Shown here piece after piece: positions 35,797-44,233 of a stretch of DNA of 48,193 nucleotides. Where the stretch lies: contig JAURGZ010000012.1 of the NCBI GenBank assembly GCA_030833525.1, positions 1-48,193 of the forward strand. Direction: 5' to 3'. The stretch is from Bacteroidota bacterium. GTDB lineage: Bacteria; Bacteroidota; Bacteroidia; NS11-12g; UBA955. The position numbers and the translations under genes are program-made. Numbering within the stretch: position 1 is the first letter of the stretch; each line of letters opens with the position of its first letter. Under the pieces are notes generated by a model. It worked only from the letters and a program-made list of their open reading frames with translations, was not told the origin of the DNA and made no database searches.

Positions 35797-37101
35797 ATGC
35801 AAGTCGGCATTGACGCCATTTCGGCCCACATTCCTCCCCATTATTTTCCGGTTCGCGAACTAGCTGTGTTGCGTCAAATTGATCCCGACAAACTGGAAAA
35901 AGGCCTTGGCCTAAGCGCCATGTCTTTGGTTGAACCCGAGCAAGACGCTACGGACCTAGCCGCTCAGGCCTTGATAGCACTTTTGCAAGAAAACCCGACG
36001 GTATTGCCGCGTGTGGGACGGATTTACATGGGCAGCGAAAGCCATGTCGACGGGGCTAAACCCACTCTATCCTATGCCTTGAGCAAAGTCGAAACCGCCC
36101 TGGGGCAACCCGGTTGCTTCAATGCCTGTGACGTCGTGGACATGACATTCGCTTGCATAGCCGGGGTTGACGCCATGCTGAGCTGCGTGGAATACGTTCG
36201 ATTGAACCCTGACCACTGTGCCATTGCTGTGGCCAGCGATTTGGCCATTTACAGCGAAGGCTCGGCAGGCGAATACACGCAAGGTGCGGCCGCCGTGGCC
36301 GTTCTCATCAGCGCCAATCCTCGCCTGTTGGTTATGGAGAAAGAATTGGGCATAGGTTATGCCGGGGTCGAAGATTTTCACAAGCCCTTGCAACGCTTTC
36401 AGCGGGCCGCCCTGGCCCAAGAACTGGGTGCAGCCTTGAACCCGGCCTCAGATTCTGCATTTTGGTCCAGCCCCAAAACCCAAGTTTGGGTGCATAGCAT
36501 CGAACCGGTATTCGACGGCCCCTACTCCAACGCCTGCTACACCGAACGCCTCCAAGAAGCCTTGACTCGGTATGAAAATCAGTGCGGCGAATCCTGGTTG
36601 CAGCGTTTTGATAAAATGGCCTTTCACCTCCCCTACGCCTTTCAAGGACGTCGCATGGGAGCCAGCCTGTGGCTGAATGCCCTTCGCCCAACGGCTCAAT
36701 GGGCAGACTTGGTCGCTGAAATTGGACCCGAACCGAGCCAAGAGGAAGCAAAAACCGAGTGGGAAAAGAAGGCCAGTAAATCCCAGTTGTACCGCCAATT
36801 CGTAGCCCAGCGCATGTTGGGTGCCGAACGCGCATCTTCCGCAATGGGCAACGGCTATACGGCCTCGATTTTCATCGCCCTGTTGGGCATTATGGCACAA
36901 GCCATCACCGAGCAGGAAGAGTTAAGCGGCCGCGCCGTCGGTTTTCTCGCATACGGAAGTGGCTCCAAGGGCAAAGTTTTCAGGGCTGTATTTCAAGGCG
37001 ATTGGAAACAGAGCCCCGCGGCTCAAACCCTTTGGACACGACTCAAAGAGCGCAGCCCCATTGATACCGAGACCTATTTGCGCTGGCACCGAGCGCGCTG
37101 A
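35797..37101 (+). CDS. mvaS: Hydroxymethylglutaryl-CoA synthase
   Basis: The enzyme condenses acetoacetyl-CoA with acetyl-CoA to HMG-CoA, the entry to the mevalonate route to isoprenoids. The 434 residues carry the catalytic triad residues by pattern: Glu81 in MGSESHVDGAK, Cys120 in DMTFACIAGVDAML, and the His in MAFHLPYAFQGRRMG. VGIDAISAHIPPHY is the expected start. The mevalonate route is known from Flavobacteriia among Bacteroidota. No other mevalonate gene is here. The divergent dmp operon yields acetyl-CoA, a substrate of this enzyme, but a regulatory link is only inferred. Confidence 0.92.
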   Translation: MQVGIDAISAHIPPHYFPVRELAVLRQIDPDKLEKGLGLSAMSLVEPEQDATDLAAQALIALLQENPTVLPRVGRIYMGSESHVDGAKPTLSYALSKVETALGQPGCFNACDVVDMTFACIAGVDAMLSCVEYVRLNPDHCAIAVASDLAIYSEGSAGEYTQGAAAVAVLISANPRLLVMEKELGIGYAGVEDFHKPLQRFQRAALAQELGAALNPASDSAFWSSPKTQVWVHSIEPVFDGPYSNACYTERLQEALTRYENQCGESWLQRFDKMAFHLPYAFQGRRMGASLWLNALRPTAQWADLVAEIGPEPSQEEAKTEWEKKASKSQLYRQFVAQRMLGAERASSAMGNGYTASIFIALLGIMAQAITEQEELSGRAVGFLAYGSGSKGKVFRAVFQGDWKQSPAAQTLWTRLKERSPIDTETYLRWHRAR

Positions 37102-37196
37102 TGCCTCAAACAAGCACTTGGAAATCAACATCCCATCGCCTAAGGGTCATGCAGGGTGGTTACCTGCTCGCGATTGAAGGACTCAAGACCATTCCC

Positions 37197-38228
37197 TTAA
37201 ACTGAAAAGTAGCGCTTTTTCAAGGCGAAGCTCACCCGAACCAAAGCCAACAAGGCGGGCACTTCTACCAGAGGTCCCACTACCCCTACAAAGGCCTCAG
37301 GGCTATCCAACCCAAAGACTCCAATGGCCACGGCGATGGCCAATTCGAAATTATTCCCAGCGGCCGTAAAGGCGATGGCGGCTGTTTGGTCATAGGGTTT
37401 GCCCAGCCGGTGGCTCATGACAAAACCCAGCAGAAACATGACCGCGAAATAAACCACGAGCGGGATGGCCACCCGACCAACCAGGGCCGGCAATTGCAAT
37501 AGCTGCTCCCCTTTCAAACCGAACATCAACACAATGGTGAAGAGCAGCGAAATCAAGGTCCATTTTGAAAAACGGGGCAAGAAGACATGGCTGTACCAGG
37601 ACTCTCCTTTTTGCCGCAGTCCCCAACGGCGCAACCCATAACCCAGTGCAAAGGGTATGCCCAAATAAATCAGAACCGATTCGGCAACCTGTTGCATGGA
37701 AACGTCGACCACCGCGCCGGCCATTCCCCATTGAGGAGGCAGCCAGGTAATGAAAAACCAAGCCAAGAAAGCATAGCTGAAGACTTGAAACAAGCTATTC
37801 AAGGCCACCAAAGCGGCGGCGTATTCAGGGCTACCGTCGGCCAAATCGTTCCAAACCAAGACCATCGCTATGCAGCGCGCCAAGCCAATCAAGATCAAAC
37901 CCGTCATCAAATGGGGCTCATCTTGCAAGAACAAGAAGGCTAGACCCACCATCAAAACGGGCCCTATCACCCAATTCAACAACAGCGACAAACCCAAGGT
38001 TTTGGTGTCTTGGAACAAAGCGGGCAGCTGAGCATAATTCACCTTCGCCAAGGGTGGAGTCATCATCACAATCAGACCCAATGCCAAGGGCAGGTTGGTC
38101 CCTCTGTAGGACCCTAGTTCAATTAGGGACCCAAAACCAGGCCAGGCATAGCCAATGAATAGCCCAAGGGCCATGGCCAACCCTATCCATAGGGTCAGGA
38201 AGCGATCCAAGAAAGAAAGTTGCTTCAT
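37197..38228 (-). CDS. acr3: ACR3-family arsenite efflux transporter
   Basis: The 343-residue inner-membrane protein has about ten helices and exports arsenite using the proton gradient. The family's essential cysteine is in GLARCIAMVLVWNDL, and the conserved acidic residue near the end is in NNFELAIAVAIG. PLALGLIVMMTPPLAKVNY is the typical early loop. It is the last gene of arsR-arsC-acr3, two bases after arsC. Short inverted repeats within its 5' coding part (around 38097-38131) look incidental. Confidence 0.95.
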   Translation of the reverse strand: MKQLSFLDRFLTLWIGLAMALGLFIGYAWPGFGSLIELGSYRGTNLPLALGLIVMMTPPLAKVNYAQLPALFQDTKTLGLSLLLNWVIGPVLMVGLAFLFLQDEPHLMTGLILIGLARCIAMVLVWNDLADGSPEYAAALVALNSLFQVFSYAFLAWFFITWLPPQWGMAGAVVDVSMQQVAESVLIYLGIPFALGYGLRRWGLRQKGESWYSHVFLPRFSKWTLISLLFTIVLMFGLKGEQLLQLPALVGRVAIPLVVYFAVMFLLGFVMSHRLGKPYDQTAAIAFTAAGNNFELAIAVAIGVFGLDSPEAFVGVVGPLVEVPALLALVRVSFALKKRYFSV

Positions 38229-38230
38229 GT

Positions 38231-38950
38231 TTAGTGTTTGATCTGCTCAAATGCCCAGCGCATCTCAGCCGCTATTTGCCGACAGCGTGCGTCGTAGGTC
38301 GAATCTTCGGCTCCAGTGCCATCACTCACTTTGGGATCCACGTAGGGAAGCGATAAGCGAAATTGAGCCCCTGAAACGTTCGGGCAAGCTGCATCGGCCT
38401 CGCTGCAGGTCATGATGGCCCCAAAACCTCCATTCGGATTCGCGGCATCGTCGTATGTCTTTGACCAGCATTCAAAACTACCCTTGCCACTGGGCAAATG
38501 AATGCGGTAAGGCGGGTTTTCCGATATGAAATTGGGGGGCTCTACGTTCACATAGGCCCGCATCAAGGACTCTACTGCCCTCGCATTGAAGGCCGTTGCT
38601 TCGGTGCCCCCTGAATAGGTTTTCACCCCTTGAATCCCCAATTGATCAGCAGCAATTTGTGCCCAAATCTGACCCAAATGGCTGCGGCGGCTGTTGTGCG
38701 TGCAAATGAATATCAGCTCAGCTGTATCGTGTTCTGCCAACTGGCGACGCACAAAGGAAGACAATTCCAGCAAAGCCTCTTGGCGTCCGTTGGGAATGGC
38801 CATCATATCGTCTTGCAGGGAGGCCCAATAGGTTTCAAATGAAGCCGGAGCGGCAGCAGGGGTATCAACAGAATTCATGGTTGAATGGGGGTTTGGAGAT
38901 TGACAGGCCGCACATATGGCTAAGCCCAGAGAGAGTATCAACAGTCGCAT
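38231..38950 (-). CDS. arsC: Thioredoxin-type arsenate reductase with an export-like N-terminus
   Basis: The low-molecular-weight phosphatase fold holds the CX5R loop ICTHNSRRS (Cys83, Arg89) and the redox pair in MTCSEADAACP (Cys182, Cys189), the three-cysteine relay of thioredoxin-linked ArsC. The Asp of the phosphatase family is in LPYVDP. Unusually, the 239-residue form begins MRLLILSLGLAICAACQS, which reads as a lipoprotein signal with a weak lipobox (AAC). The start ATG 38950 overlaps arsR by 13 bases, so it is the operon start. ATG 38878 (MNSVDT) would give a cytoplasmic protein without it. Confidence 0.88.
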   Translation of the reverse strand: MRLLILSLGLAICAACQSPNPHSTMNSVDTPAAAPASFETYWASLQDDMMAIPNGRQEALLELSSFVRRQLAEHDTAELIFICTHNSRRSHLGQIWAQIAADQLGIQGVKTYSGGTEATAFNARAVESLMRAYVNVEPPNFISENPPYRIHLPSGKGSFECWSKTYDDAANPNGGFGAIMTCSEADAACPNVSGAQFRLSLPYVDPKVSDGTGAEDSTYDARCRQIAAEMRWAFEQIKH

Positions 38951-39273
38951 GGTATGGATTCGCTTGGAAATTGATCAAACAACTGAGCAAAATGGCGCTG
39001 CATGCGCTGCAAGCCGTCGATGCAAAGGCAATAATTTCTGCGCTGGCCGAGAATTTGACCTTGGATCAGGCCCGCATTTTTGAGTTCTTTCAAATGTTGG
39101 GTGACCGTGGGTTGTGCCAAACCCAAGTGATCCACTAAGTCCGAGTTGATGCAAGCCGTTTGTTCCATCAAATGCCGCAAAATGGCTAGCCTCGCGGGGT
39201 TGGCCAACACAGCAGCCCACTTGGCCAACTGCAAATCTTGCTCTTCCCTCAATTCGGTTTTCATCAGTCCCAT
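38938..39273 (-). CDS. arsR: ArsR-family arsenic-responsive repressor
   Basis: The 111-residue winged helix protein represses the ars operon and lets go when As(III) binds. The core ILRHLMEQTACINSDL, LAQPTVTQHLKELKNAGLI and QGQILGQRRNYCLCI is typical. The classic ELCVCDL site is reduced to one cysteine (Cys41); Cys82, Cys84 and the C-terminal Cys109-Asp-Cys111 are present, so the metal site may use C-terminal cysteines as in Acidithiobacillus ArsR (inference). Start: ATG 39273, four bases after TATATTTG; ATG 39264 is the alternative. The reading frame upstream overlaps promoter elements and is not coding. Confidence 0.92.
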   Translation of the reverse strand: MGLMKTELREEQDLQLAKWAAVLANPARLAILRHLMEQTACINSDLVDHLGLAQPTVTQHLKELKNAGLIQGQILGQRRNYCLCIDGLQRMQRHFAQLFDQFPSESIPCDC

Positions 39274-39277
39274 GGCG

Positions 39278-39307
39278 CAAATATATTGGGATATTGCAAT
39301 ATTCAAA
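39278..39307 (-). promoter_or_regulatory. Promoter of the ars operon
   Basis: On the minus strand, TTTG at 39307-39304, 18 bases, then TATATTTG at 39285-39278. The ATG is four bases further, so the mRNA should be leaderless. Confidence 0.75.
39291..39302. promoter_or_regulatory. Probable ArsR operator
   Basis: The perfect palindrome ATATTGCAATAT fills the spacer between the -33 and -7 elements of the ars promoter. Bound repressor would block polymerase. Partial symmetry (TTGAATATTG versus TTGGGATATTG) extends beyond it. Confidence 0.6.
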
Positions 39308-39467
39308 TAAATAGTTGGCCTGAAATGCACAAAAGTTATAGACGCATGAAAATGCTCAGTTGGGTCATGAAACATCTCCCATTCTAACCTTTCAATAATG
39401 TAATAAGGCGTTAACATTGACACAACATACCAAGGGCAGTTTTGCATCAGTAAAACACACAAACAAC

Positions 39468-40703
39468 ATGAAAAACTTGTTTCCCTTGGTAGCTGGCATA
39501 TTCGCCATTGCAGCTGGTAGCAGCGCCCTAACTTCTTGTGGCAAAACTGACACCGTCATTGTGACACCCCCCGCTAACGAAAAAGTCGTTGTCGTTAGCG
39601 CGAACATCAAAAGCAACACCACCTGGACTGCCGATAAGACCTATGTTTTAGCCGGTCGCATTGCCGTTGAGGCCGGTGCTGAATTGACCATTGAAGCCGG
39701 AACAGTCATCAAAGGCCAGGCCGGTTCAGGCGCCAACGCCACAGCTCTGATCATCGCACGCGGAGCTAAAATCAATGCCGTTGGAACAGCCACCAAGCCC
39801 ATCATTTTCACCAGCATTGCTGACGAGATTGAATCGGGCTATACTTCACTTTCAAGCCCCAATATGGATGACAACTTGAACGGTCTATGGGGCGGGTTGA
39901 TCATTCTGGGAAGTGCTCCTGCCTCTTTGAGTGGCGATGTCACCGAACTTTCCATAGAAGGCATTCCTCCTACTGACGTGAACGGCTTGTACGGAGGCAA
40001 CAATTCTGCTGATAACAGCGGTGTATTGAAATACATTTCCATTCGCCACGGCGGTGCCAACATTGGAGAGGGCAACGAAATCAATGGTTTGACCTTGGGT
40101 GCTGTAGGCAGTGGCACAACGATTGAAAACATCGAGGTCATTTCCAACCAAGATGACGGAATTGAATTCTTTGGCGGTACCGTCAATGCCAAAAATCTGG
40201 TGGTATGGAACAGCGGAGACGATGGTTTGGACACCGATCAATCCTTTGGTGGCAGCATCGACAACTTCGTGGTGATCTGTGGCAACAACACCGACCACGC
40301 TTTGGAAATCGACGGCCCTGAGGGATCGATGAAAGCGGGTCACAAGGTTAGCAATGGCACCTGCGTAGGAAATGATGCTTCTGAGCTCGGCGACTTCCGT
40401 TCCAATGCATTGGGAACATTCGAAAACATCTACTTCTACAACTTCCCTGATCCTGCTACCGATGGCCGCGGAGACTTGTCATTGAGCTCAGGCTCTGATG
40501 TCACCTTCGCTGCCGGCGAATTGGTCTTCAAAAACATCGAAGTAACCATGCCCAGCACGGTTACCGACTTGACTAAGATTCTTAAAAACGGAGTAGCTGC
40601 TAACGGAAAAGCCGTTGCTGCTGGCGCGAATACGGTAGGTGCTAGCACCGCTGCTTTCAAAGGTTGGACCCGCTGCGATGCCGCTGGCGTATTGCCCAAC
40701 TAA
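39468..40703 (+). CDS. Surface beta-helix lipoprotein
   Basis: The 411-residue lipoprotein starts with a signal ending LTSC (Cys24). The body shows repeated short strands with Gly/Asn turns, such as AELTIEAGTVIKGQ, GLWGGLIILGSAP, TTIENIEVISNQDDGIEF and LVVWNSGDDGLDTDQ, as in right-handed parallel beta-helices. No catalytic residues can be assigned. It stands directly before a TonB-dependent receptor on the same strand, 69 bases away, and likely works with it as the surface part. The start is ATG 39468; an in-frame TTG at 39417 has no signal peptide. The promoter in the 194-base gap is not clear. Confidence 0.82.
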   Translation: MKNLFPLVAGIFAIAAGSSALTSCGKTDTVIVTPPANEKVVVVSANIKSNTTWTADKTYVLAGRIAVEAGAELTIEAGTVIKGQAGSGANATALIIARGAKINAVGTATKPIIFTSIADEIESGYTSLSSPNMDDNLNGLWGGLIILGSAPASLSGDVTELSIEGIPPTDVNGLYGGNNSADNSGVLKYISIRHGGANIGEGNEINGLTLGAVGSGTTIENIEVISNQDDGIEFFGGTVNAKNLVVWNSGDDGLDTDQSFGGSIDNFVVICGNNTDHALEIDGPEGSMKAGHKVSNGTCVGNDASELGDFRSNALGTFENIYFYNFPDPATDGRGDLSLSSGSDVTFAAGELVFKNIEVTMPSTVTDLTKILKNGVAANGKAVAAGANTVGASTAAFKGWTRCDAAGVLPN

Positions 40704-40723
40704 TTCATTTGACCTTCTTCATC

Positions 40724-40756
40724 AAACCCGCAAGCTTGAGTAAGGCTTGCGGGTTT
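40724..40756 (+). terminator. Hairpin between the lipoprotein and the receptor gene
   Basis: A 12-bp perfect stem (AAACCCGCAAGC and its complement) with a 9-base loop. Only three T follow, so it may be a partial terminator or an mRNA stabiliser rather than a full stop. Confidence 0.6.
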
Positions 40757-40772
40757 CTAAAAAACTCTCCCC

Positions 40773-43649
40773 ATGAATAAAACCATTTTTTTAACCCTGA
40801 TTGGCTGCCTGCTCACCGCAAACCTGCGAGCCCAAACAGGGACCGTACGAGGCTCGGTATTCGACGCCTCGTCGGGTCAATTTTTAAGCGGCGTCCAAAT
40901 CAACTCCACTGACTCTACGATCACCGCTAAGTCCGACCTCGACGGCACATTCGAGTTCACGGCCAAGGTGGGAACCTACGCCCTTCGCATCCAAAAGTCA
41001 GGCTACCTCAGTACCCTAATGGAATCGGTTAACCTAACCCAAGAAGGAACAACTCTGTTAGGCGAAATTTCTTTGCAACCTGAAAAAGAGATCATAGACC
41101 AGGTTCACATTAGCGTCAAAGCCAACAAGAGTTCAGAAGAGGCCTTGCTTACCGCCAAACGATTGTCTCCAACCTTGATGGATGGCATCAGTGCCGCCAA
41201 TTTCAAGAAAATTGGCGATGGCGATGCCGCAGGGGCTATGTCTCGCGTGACCGGAGTTTCGGTAGAGGGCGGCAAATACGTATTTGTTCGAGGCTTGGGC
41301 GATCGCTATACCAAAACCACCTTGAATGGCATGGACATTCCCGGCTTGGACCCCGACCGCAATACCATTCAAATGGATTTGTTCCCCACCAATGTCATTG
41401 ACAACATTGTTGTATCCAAGTCTTTCACAGCAGACTTGTCAGCTGATTTCACGGGCGGAACCGTCGATATCAGCACCAAAGATTTCCCCGAGCGCAAGTC
41501 CAGCTCCTTCTCGTTTGGTACCGGCTACAACCCTTCCATGCACTTCAATCCCAATTACTTGAGTTATAAAGGCGGGAAGTGGGATTGGTTGGGATTTGAT
41601 GATGGAACGCGGGCCATACCCACTCAAAACAGAACCGACATTCCTCAATATGCCCAGGTAATTGCCAACCCAGACGGAGCCAAAGGGCAAGAATTCCAAT
41701 CCATCTTGAGGCAGTTCAACCCGACCATGGGAGCCACTCGAAATACCAGTTTCATGGACATAAGTTTGGGATACAACTATTCCAATCAAAAGAAATTGAG
41801 CGGCGGTCGTAAAATGGGTTATTCCTTGGCCGCAACCTATAAAAATGAAACCGAATTCTACCAGGGCATCGAGTACAACCTCTACGGTAAAAACAACGAT
41901 GCCAGCATCTACGATCTGAAAGCATTCGAACAGCAAAAAGGCGATGAAGGCAGCCGGAAAGTTTTGGCTGGCGGGCTGGCTACGTTGGCCATCAAAAGCG
42001 AAACTTCGAAGATCAAGTTCACCTTGCTCCACATTCAAAACGGTGAATCCAAGTCAGGCGCTTACACCTTTTACAGCAGCAACCAAGGAACCGATTTCAA
42101 TGCCCTGCAGTATAACCTGGATTACACCCAGCGCTCCTTGACCAATTTCTCTGTTCACGGCAGCAAAGATGAACCTCAAAGCCCTTGGAAATCAGACTGG
42201 AAGGCTTCGTTGACACGCTCTTCGATTTCAGACCCCGACATTCGATTCACTCGCTTTCGCGAAGGCGATTTCATCGTCTCTACCGAGGTAGGGCTGCCCG
42301 AGCGCATTTGGCGCAACTTGACTGAATTCAACGCCGCCGCCAAATGGGACTTGAGCCGCACCTACAAACTCAAAGGAGAAAACGCAAGCTTCAAAATGGG
42401 CTTCGCCTCGACCTTGCGCCAACGCGATTACAACATTCAGAACTTCCAATTCTCGATCGATGGAGTTGCATTCACAGGCGACCCCAATCAAATCTTCTTG
42501 ACTGAGAATTTATTTTCGGCCCAAAACATTCAGGGCTTGCGTTATACCCCCATGTTCATTCCACGCAATCCCAATGCCTTTCAGGCTAGTTCTACCTATG
42601 CCGCTGCGTATGCCTCCAACGAGCACCAACTCAGCAAAAGGACGAAAATCATAGAGGGCTTGCGAACCGAATGGTATCAACAATTCTATTCAGGCATCAA
42701 CCAGGAAAATCCGCCGAGACAATTGAACAACCAAAAGGTCTTGAACAACTTGGACTTGTTCCCCTCCTTGAACTTGATTCACGCCTTGAGCAAACGCCAA
42801 AACTTGCGCGCCTCGGCCACCCGCACGATCGCTCGCCCTTCGCTGAAGGAAATGTCGTTTGCCACGATTCTTGACCCCATCACCGGCCGCACATTCATTG
42901 GAGGCATGTTCCCCGAGAGCACCATTTCAGGTGGTCAATCGCAAGTTTTGTGGGATGGCCAACTCAAGTCTACCTACATCAGCAACTTGGATTTGCGCTG
43001 GGAGAATTTTCTGGAAAAGGGCCAAATGTACTCGATTGGAGTGTTCTACAAGCACTTGAAGAACCCCATTGAAATCGTACAGTTTCTATCTGACCCCGGC
43101 AGTTTTCAGCCCCGCAACGTGGGAGATGCCGATCTCCTGGGCCTGGAACTGGAAGTGCGCAAGAACCTCGAAGCTTGGAGCCCACATTTGAAAGGATTTG
43201 CCTTCAACGCCAACATCACGCTGACCCAGTCCAGCATCACCATGACACCTTCTGAAAAATTGTCGCGCGAGTTAACCGCCCGTGTGGGCCAAACCGTGGG
43301 CGATAAACGTGCCATGGCCGGTCAGGCTCCTTACATCGTCAACGCCGGCTTTACCTACACCCAAAAGAAAATGGATGCCGGATTGTTCTTGAACATCCAA
43401 GGTCCTACCCTGCTTTTTGTGGGTTATGGCAATCGCAGCGACGTATACACCGTACCGTTCAACGGATTGAATTTCAACAGCAATTTCCATTTCGGACCTG
43501 AAGATAAAATGACCCTTGGCTTCAAGGTCAGCAACCTGTTGAATGACCGCAAGGAACAAGTTTTTCGAGGGTATTTAGCCCCAGAACAGTACTTCCAACG
43601 CTTGAGTCCAGGTAGAACTTTCAGTTTGAAGTTCGCCTACTCGTTTTAA
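40773..43649 (+). CDS. TonB-dependent outer-membrane receptor
   Basis: The 958-residue protein has a signal peptide (MNKTIFLTLIGCLLTANLRAQ), a carboxypeptidase-D-regulatory-like domain (about 24-112, GTVRGSVFDASSGQFLSGVQI), a plug (about 115-245 with FVRGLGDRYTKTTLNG) and a long beta-barrel ending SLKFAYSF with a terminal Phe. It imports a substrate using TonB energy. It lacks a SusD partner; the preceding beta-helix lipoprotein takes that place. The substrate is unknown. A terminator follows. Codon use and composition match its surroundings. Confidence 0.93.
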   Translation: MNKTIFLTLIGCLLTANLRAQTGTVRGSVFDASSGQFLSGVQINSTDSTITAKSDLDGTFEFTAKVGTYALRIQKSGYLSTLMESVNLTQEGTTLLGEISLQPEKEIIDQVHISVKANKSSEEALLTAKRLSPTLMDGISAANFKKIGDGDAAGAMSRVTGVSVEGGKYVFVRGLGDRYTKTTLNGMDIPGLDPDRNTIQMDLFPTNVIDNIVVSKSFTADLSADFTGGTVDISTKDFPERKSSSFSFGTGYNPSMHFNPNYLSYKGGKWDWLGFDDGTRAIPTQNRTDIPQYAQVIANPDGAKGQEFQSILRQFNPTMGATRNTSFMDISLGYNYSNQKKLSGGRKMGYSLAATYKNETEFYQGIEYNLYGKNNDASIYDLKAFEQQKGDEGSRKVLAGGLATLAIKSETSKIKFTLLHIQNGESKSGAYTFYSSNQGTDFNALQYNLDYTQRSLTNFSVHGSKDEPQSPWKSDWKASLTRSSISDPDIRFTRFREGDFIVSTEVGLPERIWRNLTEFNAAAKWDLSRTYKLKGENASFKMGFASTLRQRDYNIQNFQFSIDGVAFTGDPNQIFLTENLFSAQNIQGLRYTPMFIPRNPNAFQASSTYAAAYASNEHQLSKRTKIIEGLRTEWYQQFYSGINQENPPRQLNNQKVLNNLDLFPSLNLIHALSKRQNLRASATRTIARPSLKEMSFATILDPITGRTFIGGMFPESTISGGQSQVLWDGQLKSTYISNLDLRWENFLEKGQMYSIGVFYKHLKNPIEIVQFLSDPGSFQPRNVGDADLLGLELEVRKNLEAWSPHLKGFAFNANITLTQSSITMTPSEKLSRELTARVGQTVGDKRAMAGQAPYIVNAGFTYTQKKMDAGLFLNIQGPTLLFVGYGNRSDVYTVPFNGLNFNSNFHFGPEDKMTLGFKVSNLLNDRKEQVFRGYLAPEQYFQRLSPGRTFSLKFAYSF

Positions 43650-43693
43650 CCGAACCATCGGCCCTTTTTGGAGAGTTTGGGCCTGATAGGAAT

Positions 43694-43722
43694 AAAAAAA
43701 GCCCCGCTTCGGCGGGGCTTTT
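43694..43722. terminator. Bidirectional terminator after the TonB receptor
   Basis: GCCCCGC, a TTCG tetraloop and GCGGGGC, with A7 on the left and T4 on the right. Its arms nearly copy the menB-dnaJ terminator core. Confidence 0.92.
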
Positions 43723-43753
43723 CATTGAAAGCGATAAGGCTACAGGACAGCGT

Positions 43754-44176
43754 TTATTCAGAAGGCAAGCCGGCAGACAACCAAGCATTCATGCCACCTT
43801 CTACATTGGTTACCTGGGTAAATCCGTGATCAACCATGTACTGAGAGGCGCGGGCAGAACGACCGCCAGAGCGGCAAATCACGACATACGATTTGCTCTT
43901 ATCCAATGCGGCCATTCCAGCCTCAAAATCTGAACCGTTGATGTCGATCAGAGTCGCTCCCGCAACATGAGCTTCGGCGAATTCGCCGGGAGTGCGAACA
44001 TCAATCAAGGTATAGGTCCCTGTAGCCAACAGGGCTTGAGCTTGGGAAACCGATGCGTTTGAAAAAGAAGGGCTGGGCGCCGTTTGACCCTCTGTAGCTG
44101 CGGTTTGCCCGCTTTGAGCCTGGCATGATCCAAAAATCAAAGCCCCTGCAAGGAGTAAGGAATAGGTCCATTTCAT
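43754..44176 (-). CDS. Rhodanese-domain lipoprotein
   Basis: The 140-residue protein has the lipobox IFGSC (Cys18) after MKWTYSLLLAGALIF. The single rhodanese domain spans about 40-138, with DVRTPGEFAEAHVAGA and the active-site loop VICRSGGRSAR (Cys101, Arg106), then GFTQVTNVEGGMNAW. It could carry persulfide sulfur in the envelope. The ATG at 44176 is set by the lipoprotein signal. It ends just right of the receptor's terminator and lies downstream of the regulator gene on the same strand, 57 bases apart. Confidence 0.9.
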   Translation of the reverse strand: MKWTYSLLLAGALIFGSCQAQSGQTAATEGQTAPSPSFSNASVSQAQALLATGTYTLIDVRTPGEFAEAHVAGATLIDINGSDFEAGMAALDKSKSYVVICRSGGRSARASQYMVDHGFTQVTNVEGGMNAWLSAGLPSE

Positions 44177-44233
44177 GCTCGCAATATCGCAAAAAGTCAG
44201 AGCACCTTCTGTGCGTTGGGTCACCGAGTGCGG

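Noticed and set aside
37102-37196. Hairpin GCAGG/CCTGC between mvaS and acr3 as a terminator
   Set aside because: The stem is only 5 bp and no T run follows on either strand.
38097-38131. Inverted repeats GGTCCCT/AGGGACC in acr3
   Set aside because: They lie wholly inside conserved coding sequence, with long loops and no sign of function.
40773-43649. A SusC-type receptor of a polysaccharide utilisation locus
   Set aside because: No SusD or glycosidase is adjacent, and the plug/barrel resembles general TonB receptors; the preceding lipoprotein is a beta-helix, not SusD.
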